A stretch of 64,000 nucleotides of DNA from Symbiodinium natans (lineage: Eukaryota > Sar > Dinophyceae > Suessiales > Symbiodiniaceae), in assembly GCA_905221605.1 (NCBI GenBank), contig CAJNDS010002247.1:186001-250000 (forward strand), in the 5' to 3' direction. The translations under genes were made by a program, and so were the position numbers. Shown here one piece after another: positions 1 through 9,309 of this stretch (the first letter of the stretch is position 1; each line of letters opens with the position of its first letter). A model generated the notes under the pieces. It saw nothing but the letters and a program-made list of their open reading frames with translations. It did no database searches and had not been told where the DNA came from.

Positions 1-303
1 GGACTTAACGGCAAGAACAAAGGGTAGGACCAGCCCAGAGCACTCCATGGTGGTCAGCCAGTGGAGCCTCTCCGAGCACAAGGCGCAACGTTCTTTTGAC
101 TCACAAGAGTCTCGTCCGACGGCCAAAGCAGGCTTGACTGCTTCGTTCCAATCAGAGCCATCAGGTAAACCCAAGCAGGCGGGGACCCCACCTGCCCCGC
201 AGGAAGCGGGAGAGTCCTCCAGTCGAAACTTCGCACTCAAGGCCAAGCAACTATCTCCTTGGCCGGTGAGGGTTGAGGGTTCAATAACCAGAAACCGACA
301 GAC

Positions 304-340
304 GTCGGTGAGGAGATGTGAGGGCTCACATCACGCTTGG
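304..340. repeat. Hairpin-containing repeat, copy 1
   Basis: A block of about 33 bases shared with 969-1003. It contains the inverted repeat TGTGAG-gg-CTCACA. The function is unknown. It could fold in DNA or RNA. Confidence 0.7.
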
Positions 341-968
341 CCACCTACCGATGGGGAGGTAGTCATGTATGGCTGCTTTGACGCAAGCAGAGATATACAC
401 CCAAGCAGGCAGGGAACCCCGCAGCAACCCAAGCACAGGCGAGAATGGCTCTCGTGAAGGCCAGGTTGTCCACAGGTGCTCGATGGCACATTGCCAGGGA
501 AGTGGAAACCTGATCTCCGCGTAGAAGTGTCCACAGCCCAGAAGCAGCATCCCCTAGCTGGTCTCTCCCAATTGGCATGACGCCGTTGTACGACACGGGG
601 GTGTCACCGTCCAGACGAGAGATGGTCAACACTCAAGTCCGAGGGGTTCACACACGGTCGTAGCACATAGAAGCGGGCAACCTGCCCACCTAGAGGGGGC
701 AGAGGAAAGGAAGATTGGCCGTTTTACCGATGACAAAGCTGGAACATCCAGGCAGGACCGGTCCAGGGTAGTCCGTGGCAGATGGCCAGTGGAGCAACCA
801 CGAAAGAAAGGCCCCCCGTTCCCACAGGCACACCGCGGGGCCGACCCAGAAGGGTGTTCACAGCTGCAAGCTGTAAGCACACAAAAGACAAGCACGATCC
901 AATCCGTGGCATAGACCACGAGAGGGTTGCCAAACCAAGAGTATCCCGAGGTAGTCTTGCGGCATGTA

Positions 969-1003
969 TCGGTGAGGAGATGTGAGGGCTCACATCACGC
1001 TAG
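969..1003. repeat. Hairpin-containing repeat, copy 2
   Basis: Second copy of the block at 304-340, with the same TGTGAG-gg-CTCACA inverted repeat. It lies about 75 bases beyond the stop codon of the minus-strand frame 1078-2598, where an RNA 3' end could be. Confidence 0.7.
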
Positions 1004-1077
1004 GCAGCATGCCATGAAAGGACTCAATGGTGCGTTCGCATGGCGTCAGTAGGAGCCCTCAGATGACAGTTTGCTGT

Positions 1078-2598
1078 CTATTGCCAGGAGCCATCCCAGT
1101 CCGGACGCCGGGAGCGATGGCCAGCTGAGGTGGTATGGGAACGCCTCCCTCGGCTGGGCATGACCTGCATTGGAGGCAGCTCTTGCTCATCAACCCCCCA
1201 CTCAGGGATGCCGTCCGGAATGGGGATACGCATGTATCTTGTCATTGAGGTTTGGGCCGCGTGCCACATCACCCGGACAGCTTCCTGGATTTGCCTGTAC
1301 TGCACAACACCTTCGTCCTTATACTGAAAGGGGAAGGAGGTAACTGCAGCACGCAGGGCCGAAGGATCAGGGTCCTTGGGGGTGCCATGACAGTACATCC
1401 TAAACCAGAAGCTGTTGAGGCGCTGCTTGGTTGGATGTTTGGCTCGCATGAGCCCCTTAATGGCAGCCCAATGAGCAGTGGCTGCGTCATACCACGCATT
1501 TTGGGGACGTTGGGGCCCATGCTTGGTGGGTGTGGTGCTGATCCCTTTCCAATGCGCATCAAAGATGACTGGCAGCCGGAAAGGGGCGGAGACATCCACT
1601 TCTCGCAAAGCTGCAAGGTCAGTGGTTCGCAGCTCCGAGAAGCGCCAATCATTCACCTGTGCCTCGGGTTCGTCCTCCGCGTCTGACATGTCATCCATCG
1701 GGCAGGGAGAGCCTTCGTTAGTTTCGGAAGAGATGCTGACGACCTCCGGCGAGGTTGCTGCAGTGTTCGCTTCCACAGGCGCAGCACAGGGCGAGGAGAG
1801 CAAGCACTCTAGGGGCAACACTCGCCGTAGAAAAACAGCCATTCTGTGAGAAGTGTCAGGCCATTCCAAGTTAAAAACTGACCAAAAATGTTCAATGTTT
1901 TGGTTGGCCACCGAGGCCGCAAGAGCAAGCCGGATGGCGTCAAGGAAATGGGCAGGGGGGAGGTCCGGCCTAAATTCTTGATAGTGCCTTTGCCCAAGTG
2001 TCTGTGTGCCCTGCAGCGTGATGCCTAGGAACGTATTCAGGCTGGGCTGGGCAAGCCTGGCCGTTTCCACGTCCGTGTGCTTAGCAGCTGCGGCCCATGC
2101 CTGCAAGGCTTCTTGGGAGGCTTGGCCAGTGACTTGTGGCAGTCCACTGTGCGCGTCCATCACATATTTGGTAGTAGGGCACGTGGGACACCGATAAGCG
2201 CGGCCAGCCAAGAAGGCCACCATGGCTGCAGGCGGCACATTGATCTGCAGGTCAGTAATTTTATTGTCAGATTCAGGAAAACCAAGAACAATGGGCAGCC
2301 CTGCCGTACGCTCCAGGGGACCTTTTTGGTGGGACTCGAATGCGAGCAGAAGTGCACCCAGCCAATAATCTGGGTCAGCGTAGCTGAGCATTGCAGGAAA
2401 ACTGGCATTGATGACACTCGGCAAGTCCGACACCGCAGAGAAAAGATCCGCGATGTACTGCACTGTGGTAAGAAAGCCATACCCCACCAGGGACTCCGAA
2501 AGCCTCGCTTTGTCCAGCTGCGGGACCGGGCAATCCAACATTTCAGCAAGGTCGCAATGCCCCCGACAATCTAAGGCACTGCGTGATGATAGGGTCAT
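1078..2598 (-). CDS. Unknown protein, 506 aa, intronless
   Basis: Not recognised. The frame starts at an ATG (2598) and has a natural amino-acid composition. The N-terminal third is mildly hydrophobic and helical (YGFLTTVQYIADLFSAV). A CPTCP cysteine pair lies near residue 138. An acidic linker follows (DDMSDAEDEPEAQ), and the tail is basic. Its start overlaps the end of the upstream frame 2543-3652 by about 55 bases in another frame. That frame's C-terminal text and this frame's N-terminal text both look coded. This suggests either one protein broken by a frameshift or translation coupled between frames. All neighbours up to 21.3 kb lie on the same strand, so this may be part of a long mobile or viral-like unit. 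No domain can be named. Confidence 0.5.
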   Translation of the reverse strand: MTLSSRSALDCRGHCDLAEMLDCPVPQLDKARLSESLVGYGFLTTVQYIADLFSAVSDLPSVINASFPAMLSYADPDYWLGALLLAFESHQKGPLERTAGLPIVLGFPESDNKITDLQINVPPAAMVAFLAGRAYRCPTCPTTKYVMDAHSGLPQVTGQASQEALQAWAAAAKHTDVETARLAQPSLNTFLGITLQGTQTLGQRHYQEFRPDLPPAHFLDAIRLALAASVANQNIEHFWSVFNLEWPDTSHRMAVFLRRVLPLECLLSSPCAAPVEANTAATSPEVVSISSETNEGSPCPMDDMSDAEDEPEAQVNDWRFSELRTTDLAALREVDVSAPFRLPVIFDAHWKGISTTPTKHGPQRPQNAWYDAATAHWAAIKGLMRAKHPTKQRLNSFWFRMYCHGTPKDPDPSALRAAVTSFPFQYKDEGVVQYRQIQEAVRVMWHAAQTSMTRYMRIPIPDGIPEWGVDEQELPPMQVMPSRGRRSHTTSAGHRSRRPDWDGSWQ

Positions 2599-3652
2599 AA
2601 ACCTTCAAATACGCTGCCGGAAACGTTTCAGGCAGATGCAGTAGCGTGTCAGCGATTCCGATCAGCATACCCGAGTCTTGCAGCTGGTTCGGTATGCCGT
2701 TCAAAAACACCTCATAGGCCCTATATGCCCGAAGCTGCTGGCAGTGTGTTGTGAGGTGTTGCGAGTCACGCAGGTTCATGTAGGGCCGAGGTTTGACATT
2801 CTTACCAAAGTGATGTCCCGCTGCAAGTGCGCGCCACATGAGATCACAGACCGAGACTGTGTTGCTCTGCATGATGGGTGCGCAGGCTGGGGCGCTGGGA
2901 TCGCGGGTGCCGCTGGGCTCGCTAGGCCCTCGAGGCTTGGCTTTTGGTGGTTCCAGCTGCTGAGAGCCGTCTTCGTCCAAAGCGAGAGGCCGACTTTCCT
3001 TGCGAGCTTGGACAGCGGGCACAGGCCTGGCGGGGATGGGCGTCAGGCCATGGGGAGGCATAGGGAGATCCGATTTTGGTTCCGTCAGGCCAAGTGAGTC
3101 CGTGGGAGACTTAGCGCAAGGGGGCTGTGACGCCTCAACCGTCCTAATCCCATCCGGAGATGCTGTGTGCGTGGGCCGTGTCCGGGGGCTGGGTGGACGT
3201 CGTACGCCAGGCGGCGGGTCCCTAATGTTGCCGCCACTACGGGGTGGACACGAGGCGGCGCTACCCCCTCCGATCCTGTGATCAACTTCACTAGAGGGAG
3301 TCGTCACACAAGCATCCAGAGCAATAGGACTCGCGGCCGGCACAACCGCATGCTCTTTCGTTGCAGGCTCCTTCGTCAGTGGTCCTCTCTCCCGCGTTGG
3401 GGTGCCGCAAGGGGTTCGGGAAACGTCCCTTCTAGCTGGCGGAGGCGGGCTGACAGCTGCCGCAATGGAGCCCCTCGCGGCCCGAGGCTGGAGCCATGGT
3501 GTACCCCACCGCTCGCCATGGCGCGCGTTTGTGGTAGCCTCGCCTTGGGCTGGCGACTGCTGCGGCGTAGGAACCTCGACTGCAGTAGCAACTACCACGT
3601 CGGGACTGTTACAAACGCCATGCAAGCAAAAGATGCTGCTCCAAATGCGCTT
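2543..3652 (-). CDS. Unknown proline-rich protein lacking an early ATG
   Basis: This open frame begins after a stop at 3653-3655 and has no ATG until about residue 240. It is therefore probably read through a frameshift from the frame ending at 3609, or it is broken. The first 200 residues are low-complexity and rich in proline, serine and arginine, typical of a disordered linker. The last 120 residues (from about ...SVCDLMWRALAAGHHFG) look folded and helical. Its stop overlaps the ATG of the frame at 2598. No family is recognised. Together with its two overlapping neighbours it may encode one larger protein of about 1,000 residues. Confidence 0.45.
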   Translation of the reverse strand, partial: KRIWSSIFCLHGVCNSPDVVVATAVEVPTPQQSPAQGEATTNARHGERWGTPWLQPRAARGSIAAAVSPPPPARRDVSRTPCGTPTRERGPLTKEPATKEHAVVPAASPIALDACVTTPSSEVDHRIGGGSAASCPPRSGGNIRDPPPGVRRPPSPRTRPTHTASPDGIRTVEASQPPCAKSPTDSLGLTEPKSDLPMPPHGLTPIPARPVPAVQARKESRPLALDEDGSQQLEPPKAKPRGPSEPSGTRDPSAPACAPIMQSNTVSVCDLMWRALAAGHHFGKNVKPRPYMNLRDSQHLTTHCQQLRAYRAYEVFLNGIPNQLQDSGMLIGIADTLLHLPETFPAAYLKVYDPIITQCLRLSGALRPC

Positions 3653-4118
3653 TTATGAGGTAAATTGGAAAATCTTCCTGGCTATGCACAATGATTGGCC
3701 TGGCCCAGGCTAAAAGGGCATTCTGCTGTGGTCCAGGCGGACGTCTGAACATAGCCAGTAACGCCCCGTACTCCTGGGCAAGCTCGTTCCTCAAATCCTG
3801 CGAAAGATCTCGAAGGTGGTGTGCAAGCCAGGCACGATGACCTCCAACAGAGTGCGCGAGTTCGGCCGCAGCAACCATGGCGAGGGTCCGTTGATTAGGA
3901 CGTCCTTGGGCTGCCGAGGCATCGCGGATTCCTTGCAGTACGAGGAGCTTGGTGAGCGATATCCAGCCAGCACTACAAGTGTGGCCGTGGCCTTCGAGGA
4001 TGGGCTCGCTGGAAAAGATCTCCGGGTGTTCGTAAGGGTAGCATCTTTCCCAGTCACTGTCGCCATCTCCATTGACAGCAGTGTAAAGGCTGCCACCAAT
4101 GACCAACGAAGCAGCCAT
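3609..4118 (-). CDS. Unknown protein, 169 aa
   Basis: Starts at an ATG (4118). The sequence is helical in its second half (RTLAMVAAAELAHSVGGH) and ends ...HLLLAWRL. It overlaps the following frame (opening at 3652) by about 44 bases, offset by +1. A similar tail-to-head overlap recurs at 2543-2598. It lies downstream of a gap with two hairpins (4289-4541). The function is unknown. Confidence 0.45.
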   Translation of the reverse strand: MAASLVIGGSLYTAVNGDGDSDWERCYPYEHPEIFSSEPILEGHGHTCSAGWISLTKLLVLQGIRDASAAQGRPNQRTLAMVAAAELAHSVGGHRAWLAHHLRDLSQDLRNELAQEYGALLAMFRRPPGPQQNALLAWARPIIVHSQEDFPIYLIKAHLEQHLLLAWRL

Positions 4119-4288
4119 GCCGGGCAGTTAGTTCGGGGAGGGCAAGCGGGCGCCTGCTCCTGTGAGCCCTGGCGGCACAGAACAAGGGGGCAAGTTAGCG
4201 GGTAATACCATCACTCCTTTATGTTCGCGGCTGAGAGGGCTATGAGCCACAGGAACAAACTGTCAATCCATGCGGGGGACTAGGGCGT

Positions 4289-4311
4289 GTGAGTGCGGGC
4301 GCACTCACGTA
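4289..4311. repeat. Perfect-arm hairpin GTGAGTGC-gggc-GCACTCAC
   Basis: Eight-base perfect arms around a four-base loop. The same hairpin occurs at 4519-4541. It lies in the gap between the minus-strand frames 5174-4554 and 4118-3609. Its position suggests an RNA-level signal or a recombination site, but nothing in the sequence decides this. Confidence 0.75.
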
Positions 4312-4518
4312 CCCAACATCAAATCACTCCCGCACCCTCACAAGATTCTCCGCAGGTAATACTCGGGAGCAAGGGAGCAACCCGAACGGGAGCTCCTGAG
4401 CCGCTTCACCGAGCCCCTGCTCGGAAATTGCGGTGAGGGGTCACTGCTCGTCAAACTTGTACAGAGAACGTAAATGGATCTACTGCCTTGAGAAGAGATG
4501 CAGGTTCCTACACCGCCG

Positions 4519-4541
4519 TGTGAGTGCGGGCGCACTCACGT
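4519..4541. repeat. Perfect-arm hairpin, second copy
   Basis: Same GTGAGTGC-gggc-GCACTCAC palindrome as at 4289-4311. It lies 13 bases beyond the stop codon of the minus-strand frame 4554-5174. Confidence 0.75.
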
Positions 4542-4553
4542 GGCATGAGCAAC

Positions 4554-5174
4554 TCAACCGTCCTCCTCCACTTGCCCAGTGACTGGGGTCCTAGCCTGGC
4601 TAGAGGAGGGGAAGAGTATAGCATTGTTTCGCATTCGCGCGACACCCAAGTCCATCAATTCCGTAACATGAAGCTGCAATTTGAAATGGGTGCAGTTCAC
4701 ACGCACGACGGGCACAACACGCTGTGTACTGGCGAAGGTTGACGTCGATGTCACAAAACGCCTGCGCGATGCCCAAGCCCCGATGATACCTCCCCAGCGC
4801 CGACAAACAGCAGCCACTCTCGCGGTTTCCCTCAGGGACGGGAGGGCAACCCTATAATTCTCGACTCCAGGAGCGACGTGAGGGAGGCGAGTATAACAAC
4901 AACCCCAATTCGACTGTTGTTGCCGCCAGAGGTACACTTGTGGAGGCTCAGAGAGGCCTTCGCGCGGCTCTATAATTAACCACAGGCTCAAGCACACAGT
5001 GCACGCATCAAAGAGGATACAACGCAATGCATCCAATGGGCAGTCGTGAAGGTGTCTATCGCTGTGCCTGGAGGCGGGCCTACAGTAGGCCGACGTAGGG
5101 CTCAACTGCGAGACAATCACAAGCAGCGGAGCAAGACGTTCCATATGGATTTGAGGGCTGGATGCCTCAACCAT
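4554..5174 (-). CDS. Unknown protein, 206 aa
   Basis: Begins at an ATG (5174). It has a cysteine-rich hydrophobic segment near residues 48-68 (ALRCILFDACTVCLSLWLII) that could be a membrane segment. The C-terminal half is rich in arginine and valine. Nothing is recognised. It lies in line with the other minus-strand frames, with about 200 bases between it and the frame ending at 5372, and is followed by the hairpin at 4519-4541. Coding status is only probable. Confidence 0.35.
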   Translation of the reverse strand: MVEASSPQIHMERLAPLLVIVSQLSPTSAYCRPASRHSDRHLHDCPLDALRCILFDACTVCLSLWLIIEPREGLSEPPQVYLWRQQQSNWGCCYTRLPHVAPGVENYRVALPSLRETARVAAVCRRWGGIIGAWASRRRFVTSTSTFASTQRVVPVVRVNCTHFKLQLHVTELMDLGVARMRNNAILFPSSSQARTPVTGQVEEDG

Positions 5175-5371
5175 GTCAGTGATGCCTTCCTGAGGGGAAG
5201 GCGGTGGACTACCTCGGATCTACAGAGTTGACCTGAGCCAGCACTGCACAGCACCCATGAAAAAGTCCCGCCAACACATTCCCTAGAATGCAAAACCGCG
5301 AAAGCAGTGTGAAACTGGAGAACGAGACCCTCATGCTTCCAAGGCCAAGCATTAGTGAAGGGGCGGGGTCC

Positions 5372-6772
5372 CTACTGCATTTTCAGGAGTATGTTTGCAT
5401 TCGGAGCAAAAGCTCGGAGTACTGCCGACGCAGGACTCGCAACTGCCCCTTGTGAGTCGGCCAGGACAAAAGATCGACACTCGAGGTGCCCACTGCGTTC
5501 TCTCATCGCTTGCACGCATTTGACCATCAACAGGGACACAGGCCAGCTACAAGAAGCCAAAACAGGGCAAGGTAGGTCATTCCAATCGCTTGGGTTGAGG
5601 AGCTGCAGGTGCCAGGACGGCCAGCCAACAGTGACGGGTGGATGCGCAGCCCTTACAGCCAGGAGATCATTGTAGGCATATACAGTGAACGGTGTGCCCA
5701 CCGGCCAATCTACCAGGGCACAGCACGGAGGGACAGGTAGGTGACTAAGTTGCGAAACAGCGAAGACCCCAAGGAGATCTGGCTGCAGGCGGTTCGGGCA
5801 CAAAGCACATAAGGCAGGGAAAAGTTGAGTGGTAAGTTGGAGAGTATCCCCTTCAAGAGCTTCTTGTCGAAAGGGGGCAACGCACCAAACGATTTGAATC
5901 ATACAGCCTTGATGTTGAGTAACGCGCACAAGGGTGAGATTGGCAACAAGGCCAGCATACCTTACCCTACAACGAGAAGCTGCTTCACGGACTGACCAAG
6001 GGGCAGGCACGTGACGCTGCAAGGTGGACTGTGTGCGAGGCCATAGACTGCCACAGTGGCCCTCTGCCTGCGGGTGAGGAGAATCCATTTGGGCAGGCCA
6101 ATGATGCTCATGAGCAAGTCGCCCGCCCAGGAGCTGCCTTGCAGGAGTTTGATTGGCAAAGTCAGCTGTAAACGGTGAACGCAGTCGGAGGAAGCGGAGG
6201 CTCGCGAGTGGGAAGTCTCCAACTGCATGGACGTCGTAAGTGCATTCGTCAAGAGGCGTGACTCCAAAGAACGCTCCGGCGTGTTCCCCCGTGGGAATCG
6301 CAAAGAAGGGCATTCCCCTCAGACCTTCCAAGAGAAGTCGGAACCAGTGCGAATTAACTGATGCAAGACAGGCCACAGACTGGATAGCCAATTGGCACCA
6401 ATGAAGCATGTGCCAATGAAAGTCTAAGCCGCCCGAGACCTGGCCGATCTTTATTTCTTGTCTTATGCTCCAACTAAGCCAAGCCTGGAAGGCATCAGCG
6501 GCATTTTCAGTGCCATGAACACTCTGCAATGGCAGGGCAAGAACAACCTTGATGTTGCAGAGATCCACAAGAAGGCGTTGCGCGACTGACGATGTCAGTC
6601 TTTGCACAGGGTCCTCTCCACCTCCGCAAAGAGGAATTAGAGGGTCATTGCCTAGGACCAGCGTCAAGGCCACCGGGGACAAATCCAAGGACAGAGCTTG
6701 CGGCAGAGCAAGAGTACGGGCGTACTCAAGCTGCCTTGGGTCGCTGTCAAGGCAATCTTCCTCTGTTGACAT
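5372..6772 (-). CDS. Unknown protein, paralogue of the next gene upstream
   Basis: The first ATG in frame is at 6772 (peptide MSTEEDCLDSDPRQL). The frame is open slightly further upstream from a TTG. The last 120 residues match the last 120 of the gene at 6936-8288. Shared landmarks are LVDWPVGT, then R-(Q/E)-RSG-(H/Y)-LE-(C/S)-R-(S/A)-FVL, and a terminal LLK. The two are therefore tandem duplicates of a family I cannot name. The middle part is hydrophobic and rich in leucine and tryptophan but lacks clear membrane segments. A gap of about 160 bases separates the two paralogues, which suggests co-transcription. Confidence 0.6.
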   Translation of the reverse strand: MSTEEDCLDSDPRQLEYARTLALPQALSLDLSPVALTLVLGNDPLIPLCGGGEDPVQRLTSSVAQRLLVDLCNIKVVLALPLQSVHGTENAADAFQAWLSWSIRQEIKIGQVSGGLDFHWHMLHWCQLAIQSVACLASVNSHWFRLLLEGLRGMPFFAIPTGEHAGAFFGVTPLDECTYDVHAVGDFPLASLRFLRLRSPFTADFANQTPARQLLGGRLAHEHHWPAQMDSPHPQAEGHCGSLWPRTQSTLQRHVPAPWSVREAASRCRVRYAGLVANLTLVRVTQHQGCMIQIVWCVAPFRQEALEGDTLQLTTQLFPALCALCPNRLQPDLLGVFAVSQLSHLPVPPCCALVDWPVGTPFTVYAYNDLLAVRAAHPPVTVGWPSWHLQLLNPSDWNDLPCPVLASCSWPVSLLMVKCVQAMRERSGHLECRSFVLADSQGAVASPASAVLRAFAPNANILLKMQ

Positions 6773-6935
6773 GCTCAAGTTGGGCCGCAAGGCAACGAGT
6801 CGTATAGTGTGGCGGCAGGAAAGTGACGTCGCGGGGCAGCCTCAGACTCCCATGAGCCAAAGCACTACTACGCTAGTGTGAGCCAAAAGGCGGCAAGAAG
6901 GCGTTACCAATGCAGCAAAGCCAGCCGTCCTAGCA

Positions 6936-8288
6936 TCAAAGTAGGCTGTGGGAGGCGGAGACCAATCTAAACAGGTGACCTTCGAAGGTGAGGCACTTGT
7001 ACTTAAGAAGCACCCTCGCATCCTCATGGAACGCTGTTTGGATTTTGGTGCACGTGTCCGCAACAAAGCCCTGTTCATCGCAAAGTACGAAAGCCCGACT
7101 TTCAAGGTAACCACTCCGTTGCCGCATGTGTTGCACAATTAGTATTTGCAACATTAGGACCGGCAGCATTGGATCGATTGTGAGATTGAGAGGGAGCATC
7201 CCATCAGGCGGATTGACAATACAGAGGCGCCTACTAAAGTAAGACCCTACCAGGACCGGATGCGCCTCTACCATGTGCTCAAAGGAGGGGAAGGCAACAG
7301 CAATAAAGACCGTGCCAACAGGCCAATCAACAAGAAAGCTGACTAGAGGGACAGCAAAAGTCAGTCCCTGGACAACTACTTGGATTTGCACCAGATTGAG
7401 ATCAAGTCGGAAGGCCATGTTTTCCAGGAGGAGCGGAAGAAGTTCAGCGCCTAGTTGGGTAGAGTCGAGGAGGTACCACTCTCCGTGCTTGTAGGGTGAG
7501 CAACACATGGTGTACTTGAGCATACATCCAAACTCGAGTCCAACTTCAACGAGGACGAAGGTGGCGACTTGGCCAACGAAAGCACAGGTCGCACCAAGAC
7601 CCTGTTCGTGAAAGGCGCAGGCCGTTTGGGTGGTGAACTGGTACTCTTGCACTCGTGGCGCACCGGTGCCATTCTCGGCTGGGAGGGGCCCAGAGGGGCG
7701 TTTAAGAACGCCAGGCCAAAAACCATGGTGGGTGGCACGAGCAAGCAGGGTGGGAGGTGACCTTTGGTATGCGAGAAGAGGTGCATGAAGACGGAAAACA
7801 GGCAGACAGGACAGCGAGCTCAACCGAAGAAAAAACACCTCGTAGCTGCCCAGGGTGGTAGTGGCAATTCTGCAAGATGCATGCAATGTTACCGGGAGCG
7901 CAATTATATACGCCTGCCCGATGTGGCCAGCAAGTACATTATGCCACGCCACACTCACTGAACCCATAGCGCGCAGAGTTTGCAACCCCCATTGCTGCCA
8001 CTCAAGGCATCCGCATCCATCTATCTCCCTTAACTGGAGGGCAAGTCCCTTGGACCAACAGCGGTGGATAAGCTGGAGAGCAGCCCCAACCAATTCGGAG
8101 GACTTTACATCGGCATCCAAGTGTGCACGAATGGAGACCGTGCCAGCCAGCTGCATAATGCAAAAGGCGATACTGGACTCCACGGTGCAGAATTTGTTGT
8201 CATACGAGAAGAGGCAGGGCGAAGTATGGATGGAAGAGCCAAGAATCTTCCTAAGATGATCCGGCGCCAAATCCAGACAGAAGGCCAT
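6936..8288 (-). CDS. Unknown protein, 450 aa, paralogue of 5372-6772
   Basis: Starts at an ATG (8288; MAFCLDLAPDHLRKIL). Its C-terminal domain, from about residue 320, aligns with the downstream paralogue through LVDWPVGT, RQRSGYLESRAFVL and LLKYK. A segment GEWYLLDSTQLG lies near residue 270. No known domain is recognised. The N-terminal half of the gene, together with about 140 bases upstream of its ATG, has a rearranged, inverted copy at 21343-21965. The gene has therefore been duplicated across the retroelement that follows it. That copy is broken, so this one is the better candidate for a working gene. Confidence 0.6.
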   Translation of the reverse strand: MAFCLDLAPDHLRKILGSSIHTSPCLFSYDNKFCTVESSIAFCIMQLAGTVSIRAHLDADVKSSELVGAALQLIHRCWSKGLALQLREIDGCGCLEWQQWGLQTLRAMGSVSVAWHNVLAGHIGQAYIIALPVTLHASCRIATTTLGSYEVFFLRLSSLSCLPVFRLHAPLLAYQRSPPTLLARATHHGFWPGVLKRPSGPLPAENGTGAPRVQEYQFTTQTACAFHEQGLGATCAFVGQVATFVLVEVGLEFGCMLKYTMCCSPYKHGEWYLLDSTQLGAELLPLLLENMAFRLDLNLVQIQVVVQGLTFAVPLVSFLVDWPVGTVFIAVAFPSFEHMVEAHPVLVGSYFSRRLCIVNPPDGMLPLNLTIDPMLPVLMLQILIVQHMRQRSGYLESRAFVLCDEQGFVADTCTKIQTAFHEDARVLLKYKCLTFEGHLFRLVSASHSLL

Positions 8289-8427
8289 TGCGCGGGTTAA
8301 GGGTCAGTGCTCCCATAACGAGCGCTTGAGCAAAATAACTGTCACGCATGTGCCAACTATATTCGGATGGGGAGGGGTAGGTGATCACAATGTTAGCAGT
8401 GATCAAACAACGAAGCAAATAACAGAG
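7390..8427. repeat. Left arm of a long imperfect inverted repeat
   Basis: Its reverse complement recurs, with deletions, at 21343-21965. Matching landmarks include gcgctcgttatggg (8310-8325), gatgatccggcgcc (8256-8269) and ggtgggtggcacga (near 7727). One inner block (about 8090-8240) has the same orientation in both arms, so it has been flipped. Confidence 0.8.
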
Positions 8428-8635
8428 GAGCACGTAAAGGTACGAGTACCATAAGCGGCAATAAAGCCCACCGAGCACAAAGTACAAGGGGCAACCACAC
8501 CCTCACTCAGTGGACACATTGGCACATAGCTTCACTGTCTGCGAACAGATGGCCAAAGTGAGGTGGGTCCAGCCAGGGGCATTAAAGCCAATAACGTGGC
8601 TCTGGATCTATTGTGTGAGAAGAAACAAGGTATGA
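8290..8635. other. Gap upstream of the gene starting at 8288
   Basis: No gene is seen. The part up to 8427 is shared with the region just upstream of retroelement ORF1 (21303-21421). It may therefore hold transcription-start or leader sequence common to both. From 8512 it is the start of a long direct repeat. Confidence 0.4.
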
Positions 8636-9054
8636 CTACCACGGCCAAAAGAAGTGATAGGGGAATTGTTCACACTCACACAGTTCACGGGCAATAACTG
8701 TTGCTCTTGGCATTAAGACCTGGAGCAATGCCTCTACCCTACCCCATCCAGTTTTGTGCCCGATTAAAGCCCCGACGACTCGTGAAGACCACTTGGGGGT
8801 CAAAGAAAAGTGCTCCGAAAGTGATTGGGCAAGCGCACGTTCTCCAACGCACGAGATGGCACGGAGATTTGGTGCACTTATTTTCCATAGCATTGACACG
8901 GTAGCGCGAGGTTGAGTGGCAGCGTCCAGCCTTGCAATGACTTCAATGAGAGTCCATGCAAGTAGGAGTTTTTCCTCATCCAGATCTTCGACAATCTCGT
9001 GAATGATCAGTGGATTACCAAAGGAGACGCCTCGATATAAACGATCCTTATGGT
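8512..9054. repeat. Long direct repeat, left copy
   Basis: Recurs in the same orientation at 22598-23052 with small deletions. Both copies begin near acacattggca and end near acgatccttatggt. The copies lie either side of the retroelement frames, as long terminal repeats would. However, the left copy also contains most of a protein frame. Confidence 0.8.
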
Positions 9055-9217
9055 ACGGGGAGAGGGCTTCGTTCGACTTGCTTTCCTCTAAGAGAGCCAC
9101 GAGGATCGCTCCCGCTGCAGCAGGGAGAACTGTGAGTTCGAAGTCAGCTGTGCTGGAATGACTACCAATGGCTTCATGGTAACGCCAAGCCAAGAGGCAG
9201 CGTGTGGCGGCCAGCAT
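8636..9217 (-). CDS. Unknown helical protein, about 190 aa
   Basis: First ATG at 9217 (MLAATRCLLAWRYHEAIG). The frame is open a little upstream from a GTG. The protein is helical and leucine/alanine-rich, with FGNPLIIHEIVEDL in the middle and a tail ...CECEQFPYHFFWPW. It begins about 90 bases after the predicted end of the retroelement ORF3 tail (9310), on the same strand, so it may be a fourth frame of the element. A truncated copy lies at 22757-23052. No family is recognised. Confidence 0.45.
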   Translation of the reverse strand: MLAATRCLLAWRYHEAIGSHSSTADFELTVLPAAAGAILVALLEESKSNEALSPYHKDRLYRGVSFGNPLIIHEIVEDLDEEKLLLAWTLIEVIARLDAATQPRATVSMLWKISAPNLRAISCVGERALAQSLSEHFSLTPKWSSRVVGALIGHKTGWGRVEALLQVLMPRATVIARELCECEQFPYHFFWPW

Positions 9218-9309
9218 GTTTGGTTGTGCCCGGGCGTTCACAACTGGTCTGAGCCAAAGGTGCCGCCATCACGAAAGAGGGAGGGTGGTTGAAATGGGGA
9301 CTACACGCA

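Larger units (their letters stand above)
1..1077. other. Non-coding stretch with degenerate direct repeats
   Basis: No convincing gene is seen on either strand; the frames here are short and of skewed composition. The stretch lies just 3' of the minus-strand frame that stops at 1078. Two partial copies of one sequence are visible. The block around 27-68 (ggaccag...ccagtggagc) resembles 757-798, and 304-340 is repeated almost exactly at 969-1003. A further related pair is the aagcaggc-containing text near 172-190 and 403-420. This suggests an old tandem duplication of several hundred bases. Confidence 0.5.
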
